Positions 1 through 6,441 of a stretch of DNA of 10,549 nucleotides are shown here, piece by piece. Below the pieces are notes generated by a model. The model ran no database searches and was not told the DNA's origin. It saw only the letters and a list, made by a program, of their open reading frames with translations. Position numbers and translations under genes: made by a program. The stretch comes from Bacteroidales bacterium (GTDB lineage: Bacteria > Bacteroidota > Bacteroidia > Bacteroidales > GCA-2711565): positions 1 through 10,549 of the forward strand of contig JAOZQX010000020.1 of NCBI GenBank assembly GCA_029931995.1, written 5' to 3'. Position 1 is the first letter of the stretch. Every line of letters starts with the position of its first letter.

Positions 1-160
1 CGTTGAATTATTAGATTGGGAAGGGAATGATGTTCCTCCACAAGAAAAAGTACAAGTTCTTCGTCATAAAATTGCTGAATATGATAAAGACTGGGAATTG
101 GTTGAGGTAGGGGCTCCTACGGATGAAAACATCCCATTAATGTTCAGAAAGAAATCGTAA
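1..160 (+). CDS. C-terminal end of an unrecognised protein (5' truncated by the window)
   Basis: An open frame enters from the left edge (first full codon at position 2) and ends at a TAA at 158-160, giving the last 52 residues of a protein. The tail is soluble-looking and charged, begins with VELLDWEGND, has a helix-like stretch (EKVQVLRHKIAEYDKDWELVEV) and ends IPLMFRKKS. There is no membrane segment or known motif in the visible part and I do not recognise the family, so no function is assigned. That it is real coding sequence is supported by the uninterrupted frame, the codon use matching the neighbours and the stop just ahead of the next gene. The next start codon lies 34 nt downstream on the same strand, so the two genes may be co-transcribed. 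Confidence 0.6.
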   Translation, partial: VELLDWEGNDVPPQEKVQVLRHKIAEYDKDWELVEVGAPTDENIPLMFRKKS

Positions 161-194
161 GAAAATTATAAGATTGCACCAAAAATTTAACAGC

Positions 195-650
195 ATGAAA
201 AATTATTTATTGGCCATTTTGTTCATGGCTTTCTTATTGCCTGTTGGCGCACAAACAAATACCGAAGCCGACGAAGCAGCAATAAAAACCCTTATTCAAA
301 CATCTTATGTTGACGGGCTCCAAAATATAAAGAATATTGAGAAAATTGAAGAAGGATTTCATTCAGGGTTTAATTTACTGATGCTGCAAAATGGGATGTT
401 GAATAAGTTGCCTATCTACAATTGGATTGAGTATGCAAAGCAACGTAAAGCAAAACAAACCGAACCCTTAAAGGAAGAAGAAATTACCTCTTGCAAGTTT
501 CTAAATATTGATATTACAGGAACAGCAGCCATTGCAAAAATTGAATTAAATAAAGGTGGGAAAACAATTTTTGTTGATTATTTATCGCTTTATAAATTCG
601 AAGATGGATGGAAAATTGTTGGAAAGATTTATTATAGAGTTCCAGAATAG
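195..650 (+). CDS. Small secreted putative lumazine-binding / NTF2-like protein
   Basis: Encodes 151 residues from the ATG at 195. An in-frame TTG at 174 would add seven residues in front of an otherwise perfect signal peptide, so ATG 195 is preferred. Residues 1-19 (MKNYLLAILFMAFLLPVGA) form a classic signal peptide with cleavage expected after VGA, before Q20; there is no lipobox cysteine. The mature part looks like the NTF2/SnoaL-type fold annotated in Bacteroidota as putative lumazine-binding: an N-terminal helix (EAAIKTLIQTSYVDGLQN), a middle segment with FHSGFNLL and LPIYNWIEYAKQRK, then beta-strands with the typical DITGTAAIAKIEL and DYLSLYKFEDGWKIVGKIYY ending. In the family such small periplasmic proteins lack a proven reaction; ligand binding is presumed. 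Followed by a terminator-like hairpin at about 676-711. The family call is from pattern recognition; the exact ligand is unknown. Confidence 0.8.
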   Translation: MKNYLLAILFMAFLLPVGAQTNTEADEAAIKTLIQTSYVDGLQNIKNIEKIEEGFHSGFNLLMLQNGMLNKLPIYNWIEYAKQRKAKQTEPLKEEEITSCKFLNIDITGTAAIAKIELNKGGKTIFVDYLSLYKFEDGWKIVGKIYYRVPE

Positions 651-675
651 AAAGAGTTCATGACAAGGATAATGA

Positions 676-711
676 TAAGGCTGGTATGAGATATCCAGCT
701 TTATTTGTTTT
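676..711 (+). terminator. Rho-independent terminator after the lumazine-binding-like gene
   Basis: The arms TAAGGCTGG (676-684) and CCAGCTTTA (695-703) pair over nine positions with one G-T wobble around a 10-nt loop, and are followed by the T-rich run TTTGTTTT (704-711). It lies 26 nt beyond the stop codon at 650, on the strand of that gene. The T-run is interrupted by one G, so strength is uncertain. Confidence 0.55.
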
Positions 712-719
712 ACCGTAAT

Positions 720-895
720 GGTTTGTATTTGCTTTTAAGCGATTGGTTGCAACAATTTGCCTACAGGTCGAAAAATGACTTTTGGTGTTTATTATTGCCG
801 GATTTATTGCGTTATTTGTGGCGTTATTTATTACATGTTTGGAAGCACTTCAAGCATCTAAAGTACAGATTGTTGACACTTTAAAGTGCGAGTGA
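720..895 (+). pseudogene. Decayed C-terminal remnant of a MacB/FtsX-type ABC permease
   Basis: No intact frame exists here, but two adjoining frames read as the last membrane part of a permease. From 720 to 785 one frame gives GLYLLLSDWLQQFAYRSKNDFW; one base then appears to be missing, and from 785 to the TGA at 893-895 the next frame gives VFIIAGFIALFVALFITCLE, continuing as ALQASKVQIVDTLKCE. This lines up with the end of the intact permease at 6442-8874: WLQQ-FAYR with WLDKTFVYY, VFIIAG with VFVIAG, a hydrophobic final helix, then IVDTLKCE with PVDAIKYE. Upstream of 720 no credible homology is visible and stops occur, so the first several hundred codons are gone. The remnant resembles the common WLQxFAYRI class of these permeases more than a recent copy of the downstream gene. 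The gene at 913 begins 17 nt after it, so the promoter of that gene may lie inside the remnant. Confidence 0.72.
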
Positions 896-912
896 TTTAA
901 TAGAGAATACCT

Positions 913-3546
913 ATGAAATTTGAATTAACTGCGAAAATATTGCTATTTGTTTTAGCCACTGTGTTTATCGGCGAGAGCCTTTTTAGCCAGAATAGAAATT
1001 ATACATCCCAACGTACAACTGTCACTCCTATTATAGATGGCTTTATTGACGAAGAAGTTTGGGATGTTGCTGAATGGGGAGGTGATTTTTTTCAGCATTT
1101 TCCGCAAAATGGAGTTGCCCCCACTTACCAAACTCAATTTAAAATTTTATATGATGATAACAATTTATATGTTGCTATCAGGATGTTTGATGAGGAACCT
1201 GAAAAAATTGTCAAACGATTATCTCGTCGCGATATTAATGAAGGCGATTGGATATCTATAGGTTTTGATAGCTATAATGATAACCTTACTTCTTACAATT
1301 TTGGTGTTAATGCTGTAGGTGTTAAAAGAGATTTAGTGACAGTAAATGACAATCAACGTGATTTTAGTTGGGATGCCGTTTATTATGTAAAAGTTTCGAT
1401 TGATGATAAAGGTTGGGTGGCTGAGTTCAGAATTCCATTGTCTCAGCTTCGGTTTGCAGATGTTGAAACCCACAATTGGGGTATGCAGATTGTTAGAAAT
1501 GTTTTTCGTTTAGATGAACGCTCAAGTTGGCAAAATATCCCACGAGATGCCAAAGGATGGGTTAGTAATTGGGGGAATCTAAATGGTATTCATGGAATTA
1601 AACCCAAATTAGACCTTGAAATTGTTCCTTATACGGTTATAAAATCAGATAATTATAAACCGGAAACAGGTAATCCGTATATGGACGGAAATGATTTTAG
1701 CCTGTCTGCCGGACTTGATGGGAAGGTGAGTTTGTCAAACGAGTTTACGTTGAATTTTACAATAAATCCTGATTTTGGCCAAGTCGAAGCCGACCCATCC
1801 GAAGTAAATCTTACTGCTTTTGAAACCTTCTTTGAAGAAAAAAGACCTTTCTTTATTGAAGGAAAAAATATATTTAGCTTTCCATTATCAGCCGGTGGAG
1901 GAGCATTTCGAAACCAGAATATATTCTATTCTCGCAGGATAGGAAGAACGCCTCATCTTTCAGATGGAGATTATAGTTTAGCTGATAATGAATATGCAAA
2001 TATGCCTGAGTATGCCAATATATTGGCGGCATTTAAATTTTCGGGGAAAACCAAAAATGGCTTGTCTGTGGGAATTATGGAAAGCATTGTTCCCAAAGCT
2101 CAAGTTGAAATAAGTGATAATATAGATACAAGAAAACAAGTTGTGGAGCCATTTACCAATTATTTTTTGGCTCGTGTTCAAAAAGATTATAATCAAGGGA
2201 ATACTACTTTGGGTGGAATGTTCTCTGCTACTAATCGTGATTTAACAAACGACGAATTAAATATACTTCCAAAGGGTGAGTATACCGGAGGTTTAGATTT
2301 CAAACATTTCTGGAAAGATCAAACATTTTTGGTCCAAGCCAACGGTTTTGCTAGTCGTATTATAGGAAGTGAAAACGCAATCATTAATTTGCAAGAATCA
2401 TCAACCAGATATTATCAACGTCCGGATGTGAATCATGTAAGTCTTGATACAACGCTCACAAGCTTATCTGGTTATGGTGGAGGCTTTAAAATTGGAAAAG
2501 TAGGTAATGGCCATTGGCGTTATTCTTTCATATTAAATTTCCGCTCTCCCGGTTTTGATCCAAATGGATTAGGGTATATTCAAAATGCAGATGAAATCCA
2601 AAACATAAATTATCTCTCCTATCAAGTGTTAGAACCAAAAGGCATATTTATTAGTTTGCGGATGGTATCGGCTCTATGGAATAGTTGGAGTTTTGACTGG
2701 ATTCGAAATGCTACAGGAATTGAATTTAACATGCATTCAATGTTTAAAAATCATTGGCGACTTGATTGGGGTGTTAATAAAAGTAGCCAATATAGAAATC
2801 GTTTTGAATTGCAGGGAGGACCCGCTTTAATGCTTCCAGGTGGAGGACATGGTTGGATGGTGCTTAATACAGATAATAGAAAAAAACTGAGTTTCAACCT
2901 TCATACTTTTCAGGATTTTGGAAGATATAGTTCTAAGCGATCACAGCATTATACATTTGGTATTAATTACCGTGCTTCAACAGCTCTTTCTTTTTCAATT
3001 AATAATTCGTTTGTTGAAAACAAGAATGAATTGAAATATATTGAAACGGTTGACCATAATGGGGAGAATATTTTTGTTGTTGGTCATATGAGAAGTAAAC
3101 AATTTAGTTCTTCTATTCGAATAAATTATAGTATTACTCCCGACCTAACCATTCAATATTATGGGCAACCATTTATTTTTGCAGCCGATTATTCAAAATT
3201 TAAAAGAATTACCAACTCAACAGCCGATAATTATTACGAACGCTTCCATGAATACACCCCGAATGAAATAAATCTTGAAGAGGGTGAATATGTTGTTAAT
3301 GAAAGTGGCATTCAGGGGGAATATCGTTTTGCTGATCCTAAATTTAATTTCTTTCAATTCAGGTCTAACTTTGTAGTTAGATGGGAATATCTACCCGGTT
3401 CAACATTGTACTTCGTGTGGTCGCAAGGCCGTACAGATGATAATGGAGTTGGAGAATATAACTTTTCGAACGATATGAATACGCTGTTTGATATATACCC
3501 AAGCAATGTTTTTTTGTTGAAATTCTCCTACCGAATTGTGATATGA
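913..3546 (+). CDS. Secreted CBM9-like / DUF5916 outer-membrane protein, first of a tandem pair
   Basis: An 877-residue protein starting at ATG 913. Residues 1-25 form a signal peptide (hydrophobic ILLFVLATVFIG, cleavage expected after LFS, before Q26). Residues about 38-215 match the carbohydrate-binding family 9-like domain that opens DUF5916 proteins: IDGFIDEEVWDVAEW, then FKILYDDNNLYVAIRMFDEEP, then GWVAEFRIPLSQLRF. The rest is the DUF5916 part with its signature at 285-317 (NPDFGQVEADPSEVNL, then FETFFEEKRPFFIEG) and FYSRRIGR at 338-345. The later half has alternating aromatic and polar strands and ends FLLKFSYRIVI, as expected of a beta-barrel delivered to the outer membrane; the length suits the family. 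The family has no established function; sugar binding or breakdown is only suggested by the CBM9-like fold, and no catalytic glycosidase motif was seen. The next gene is its paralogue, 169 nt downstream. Confidence 0.88.
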   Translation: MKFELTAKILLFVLATVFIGESLFSQNRNYTSQRTTVTPIIDGFIDEEVWDVAEWGGDFFQHFPQNGVAPTYQTQFKILYDDNNLYVAIRMFDEEPEKIVKRLSRRDINEGDWISIGFDSYNDNLTSYNFGVNAVGVKRDLVTVNDNQRDFSWDAVYYVKVSIDDKGWVAEFRIPLSQLRFADVETHNWGMQIVRNVFRLDERSSWQNIPRDAKGWVSNWGNLNGIHGIKPKLDLEIVPYTVIKSDNYKPETGNPYMDGNDFSLSAGLDGKVSLSNEFTLNFTINPDFGQVEADPSEVNLTAFETFFEEKRPFFIEGKNIFSFPLSAGGGAFRNQNIFYSRRIGRTPHLSDGDYSLADNEYANMPEYANILAAFKFSGKTKNGLSVGIMESIVPKAQVEISDNIDTRKQVVEPFTNYFLARVQKDYNQGNTTLGGMFSATNRDLTNDELNILPKGEYTGGLDFKHFWKDQTFLVQANGFASRIIGSENAIINLQESSTRYYQRPDVNHVSLDTTLTSLSGYGGGFKIGKVGNGHWRYSFILNFRSPGFDPNGLGYIQNADEIQNINYLSYQVLEPKGIFISLRMVSALWNSWSFDWIRNATGIEFNMHSMFKNHWRLDWGVNKSSQYRNRFELQGGPALMLPGGGHGWMVLNTDNRKKLSFNLHTFQDFGRYSSKRSQHYTFGINYRASTALSFSINNSFVENKNELKYIETVDHNGENIFVVGHMRSKQFSSSIRINYSITPDLTIQYYGQPFIFAADYSKFKRITNSTADNYYERFHEYTPNEINLEEGEYVVNESGIQGEYRFADPKFNFFQFRSNFVVRWEYLPGSTLYFVWSQGRTDDNGVGEYNFSNDMNTLFDIYPSNVFLLKFSYRIVI

Positions 3547-3673
3547 TTTAAGAAGAATTTTTAATTTTATAAGAGGGCGATTTGGAGCTAAAGAATCATA
3601 ATTCTTGAATTGCATTTTTTGATGTTAAATATCTGTTAATAGTTACGAAATATCTAATATATTTAGTTGTTTT

Positions 3674-3704
3674 GCATGTGTGTTTCTTGTTAATTGGCAC
3701 ATGC
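3674..3704. repeat. Inverted repeat GCATGTG/CACATGC just ahead of the second DUF5916 gene
   Basis: GCATGTG (3674-3680) and CACATGC (3698-3704) are perfect reverse complements separated by 17 nt, with one further T-G pair possible inside. The right arm ends 11 nt before the ATG at 3716. It overlaps a weak candidate -7 element, TTGTTTTG at 3667-3674 (seven of eight against the Bacteroidota TAnnTTTG), though no good -33 TTG was found. It could be an operator for a dimeric regulator or a leader hairpin near the ribosome entry site. The symmetry is seen directly; the role is inferred. Confidence 0.4.
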
Positions 3705-3715
3705 CGTAAAAATCT

Positions 3716-6352
3716 ATGAAAAACCCCTTTTTAAAATATTTTTTAATTAGCTTAAGCATATTTGTATTTGGGCTTTCGAGCTATTCACAGCAAAAAACGT
3801 ATTTTACTAAACAGATAATAAATACCCCTCCTAAAATTGATGGGTTTTTAAATGATCCCAGTTGGGATGTTGTTGAATGGGAAAGTGGCTTTACTCAGAG
3901 ATATCCATATAGTGGCGAAAAGCCAACTCAAGAAACCCGATTTAAAATTTTGTATGACAACAATAATTTATACGTTGGTGTACGATTATTTGATACCGAG
4001 CCCTCAAAAATTGAAAGCAGACTAACCAAAAGAGATGATTTTGATGGCGATCATCTGAACATAGCTATTGACAGTTATGATGATAATTTAACGGCCTTTG
4101 TTTTTGGCGTTAATGCAGCAGGAGTTCAAAGCGATCAACTTATATCAAATGATAAAAGTAGTTTTGACAGAAGCTGGAATGCAGTTTATCATGTTAAAAC
4201 AAGTATCGATAGTTTAGGTTGGGTGGCTGAATATCAAATCCCCCTATCCCAATTACGCTTTGCGGATATTGAGGACTATAACTGGGGTTTGCAAGTGGTC
4301 CGTATTGATTACAGAAAACAGGAATTCTCAACCTGGCAATATGTCTCTTACGAATCTCCGGCTTGGGTAAGTGGCTTTGGCGATTTGAAAGGAATAACCG
4401 GTATAGAACCTCGTTTGGCCAGAGAGGTATTACATTATACTGTGGGTAAAATTGAACGTTATAAAAAAGAGATTGGCAATCCTTATGAAACAGGTAGGGA
4501 TAATGATCTTTCTTTTGGTTTGGATGGAAAATTTGGGGTTTCTAATGATATGACCTTAAACTTTACAGTTAACCCTGACTTTGGCCAAGTTGAAGCTGAT
4601 CCTTCAGAAGTAAATCTTACTGCCTTTGAAACTTTCTTCCCTGAAAAAAGGCCATTTTTTGTTGAAGGGAATAATATTTTTGATTATAGAGTTAATGACG
4701 GGGATGGACCTGTTCCGGCTTTGCTATTTTATTCTCGCCGTATTGGTAGGCAGCCACAATTAAGTTATGATGAAGAGGATGATGAATATGTTCATAATCC
4801 TGAGTTCACCAATATTATTGGGGCTGTTAAATTATCTGGAAAAACCAGGAATGGACTATCAGTTGGGATACTGGAGAGTGTAACTTCTGAAATGAATGCG
4901 GATATTTCTTTAAATGGCAATAAACGAAGGCAAATAATTGAACCTCTTACCAATTATTTTATAGCACGTATACAAAAAGATTATAATGGAGGGAATACTG
5001 TTTTTGGTAGTATCTTAACCTCTGTGAATCGTCAATATAGTCAGTCGGCTATGAATGAATTACCCCAAAATGCTATTACAGGTGGTCTAGATTTTAAGCA
5101 TTTCTGGAAAGACAAAACCTACTCCATTTCAGCAAAGTTGTTTTTTAGCCATATTAATGGAACACGAGAAGCTATTACAGAGCTACAGGAAGCTTCTCAA
5201 CGCTACTTTCAACGTCCAGACTTGGATCATCTGAGTTTAGATTCTACTCGAACATCTTTGACCGGAATGGGAGGGCTAGTTCATTTTAGAAAAGAAGGAA
5301 ATGGCAATTTTAGATTTGGGTCAGTTATAAATTTTAAAAGTCCGGAACTTGATTTCAATGATATTGGATACATTAAAGATGTTGACAGAATTACGCAAAC
5401 TAATTATGTAATGTATCAGGTGTTTAAGCCAAGCAAACTATTCAAAAACTTGAACTTTATGTTTTTTGAATGGAATTTATTTGATTTTGGAGGGGCCTTA
5501 TTTGATCAGGGCATTTTCAGTAGAAATGAGTTTCATTTTTTGAATAACTGGAGTTTCGAATTAGAGTTTGTACGACAGCTCAAATCTTTATCTAGAACTG
5601 AATTAAGAGGTGGACCGGCAATGCTTCATCTTAACTCAACCCAGTTTGATTTATTTTTAAGATCTGATCCAACTAAAAAACTAAGATTTAATATTCGGGC
5701 TAATTACTTTATTGGCGACAAGGATTTCTCAAATATAAATACCTATAGACTAGGAATACATTATCAGGCAACCAATGCGCTTTCTTTCTCATTAGAACCC
5801 AATTTTTTAAAAACAAGGAATGATGTGAAATATGTGGATGATGTTGATTTTGGTAATGATAAAAGATACCTAATTGGTACTATAAATCGGAAGCAATTAG
5901 GAGTTGCCTTTCGAGTGAATATGAGTTTGAGTCCCAATTTTACCATTCAGTATTATGGTCAGCCCTTTATTTTTGCCAAGAAGTACACCAACTTTAAAAG
6001 AGTTACTGATGCGGTCGCAGATAATTATAATGACCGATTCCATCAGTTTACTGCTAATGAAATTAGATATAATGCTTCAAGCGATTACTATGAAGTTGAT
6101 GAAAATGGCGATGGTAGTGGTATGGATTATGAATTTGAGAATCCTAATTCTAATGTTTTTGAATTTCTTTCAAATCTTGTTGTAAGGTGGGAATATTCGC
6201 CCGGATCAACGCTGTATTTTGTTTGGTCACAAACGCGTTCAGATGATAATTCTATGGGACGCTTTGACTTTAAGGATAATATGACTTCCTTATTTGATAT
6301 ATATCCACGAAATATATTCCTTATTAAGTTTTTATATCGTTTTGTTCTTTAG
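3716..6352 (+). CDS. Secreted CBM9-like / DUF5916 outer-membrane protein, second of a tandem pair
   Basis: An 878-residue protein starting at ATG 3716 and paralogous along its whole length to the protein at 913-3546, with roughly half of aligned residues identical by eye in the first 300. Residues 1-24 are a signal peptide (FLISLSIFVFGLSSYS, cleavage before Q25). The CBM9-like domain covers about 35-215 (IDGFLNDPSWDVVEW, FKILYDNNNLYVGVRLFD, GWVAEYQIPLSQLRF), followed by the DUF5916 signature at 286-318 (NPDFGQVEADPSEVNL, FETFFPEKRPFFVEG) and FYSRRIGR at 338-345. The C-terminal half is strand-rich with a final FLIKFLYRFVL, suggesting an outer-membrane barrel. It differs from its sister by an acidic loop at 795-806 (DENGDGSGMDYE) that fits an EF-hand-like calcium loop. 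Biochemical function is not known for the family. It lies 169 nt after the first copy and 89 nt before the permease gene. Confidence 0.88.
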   Translation: MKNPFLKYFLISLSIFVFGLSSYSQQKTYFTKQIINTPPKIDGFLNDPSWDVVEWESGFTQRYPYSGEKPTQETRFKILYDNNNLYVGVRLFDTEPSKIESRLTKRDDFDGDHLNIAIDSYDDNLTAFVFGVNAAGVQSDQLISNDKSSFDRSWNAVYHVKTSIDSLGWVAEYQIPLSQLRFADIEDYNWGLQVVRIDYRKQEFSTWQYVSYESPAWVSGFGDLKGITGIEPRLAREVLHYTVGKIERYKKEIGNPYETGRDNDLSFGLDGKFGVSNDMTLNFTVNPDFGQVEADPSEVNLTAFETFFPEKRPFFVEGNNIFDYRVNDGDGPVPALLFYSRRIGRQPQLSYDEEDDEYVHNPEFTNIIGAVKLSGKTRNGLSVGILESVTSEMNADISLNGNKRRQIIEPLTNYFIARIQKDYNGGNTVFGSILTSVNRQYSQSAMNELPQNAITGGLDFKHFWKDKTYSISAKLFFSHINGTREAITELQEASQRYFQRPDLDHLSLDSTRTSLTGMGGLVHFRKEGNGNFRFGSVINFKSPELDFNDIGYIKDVDRITQTNYVMYQVFKPSKLFKNLNFMFFEWNLFDFGGALFDQGIFSRNEFHFLNNWSFELEFVRQLKSLSRTELRGGPAMLHLNSTQFDLFLRSDPTKKLRFNIRANYFIGDKDFSNINTYRLGIHYQATNALSFSLEPNFLKTRNDVKYVDDVDFGNDKRYLIGTINRKQLGVAFRVNMSLSPNFTIQYYGQPFIFAKKYTNFKRVTDAVADNYNDRFHQFTANEIRYNASSDYYEVDENGDGSGMDYEFENPNSNVFEFLSNLVVRWEYSPGSTLYFVWSQTRSDDNSMGRFDFKDNMTSLFDIYPRNIFLIKFLYRFVL

Positions 6353-6389
6353 GGTAATTATATTTAAGAGAAAAAAATGTCTTTTTTTT

Positions 6390-6417
6390 GTAATCTTTAT
6401 GTTTATTGATGCGTCTT
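6390..6417 (+). promoter_or_regulatory. Candidate ECF-sigma promoter for the permease gene
   Basis: GTAAT at 6390-6394 and CGTCTT at 6412-6417 are separated by 17 nt. This matches the general ECF sigma layout of an AAC-containing -35 and a CGTC -10 at 16-17 nt, with one mismatch (AAT for AAC). The -10 ends 24 nt before the ATG at 6442, leaving room for a short leader. The motifs are visible; use by an ECF factor is inferred, and no ECF sigma gene is in the window. Confidence 0.5.
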
Positions 6418-6441
6418 ATAGACAAATCAAAACCAAACTAA

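Noticed and set aside
174..194. TTG at 174 as start of the lumazine-binding-like gene
   Set aside because: The ATG at 195 begins directly at a typical signal peptide; the extra seven residues would only lengthen its N-terminus.
777..784. GACTTTTG as a Bacteroidota -7 element (TAnnTTTG)
   Set aside because: It is a one-mismatch match, but the nearest TTG is only 17 nt upstream and the site is 130 nt from the start codon; AT-rich DNA gives many such matches.
840..857. TTGGAAGCACTTCAAGCAT as a sigma-54 promoter ahead of the first DUF5916 gene
   Set aside because: GG and GC are separated by 11 nt instead of 10, the core is off consensus, and it lies in the permease remnant whose codons explain it.
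3591..3606. AAGAAT-CATA-ATTCTT hairpin after the first DUF5916 gene as a terminator
   Set aside because: The stem is only six mostly A-T pairs and the T-run begins about eight nt later, so it is too weak to call.
3695..3710. TTGGCAC as a possible sigma-54 -24 element ahead of the second DUF5916 gene
   Set aside because: The -24 half matches, but there is no GC at the required distance for the -12 element, and TTGGCAC overlaps the right arm of the inverted repeat.
6369..6390. A-run/T-run pairing after the second DUF5916 gene as a terminator
   Set aside because: Arms are nearly pure A and T and do not pair cleanly; low-complexity sequence explains it.
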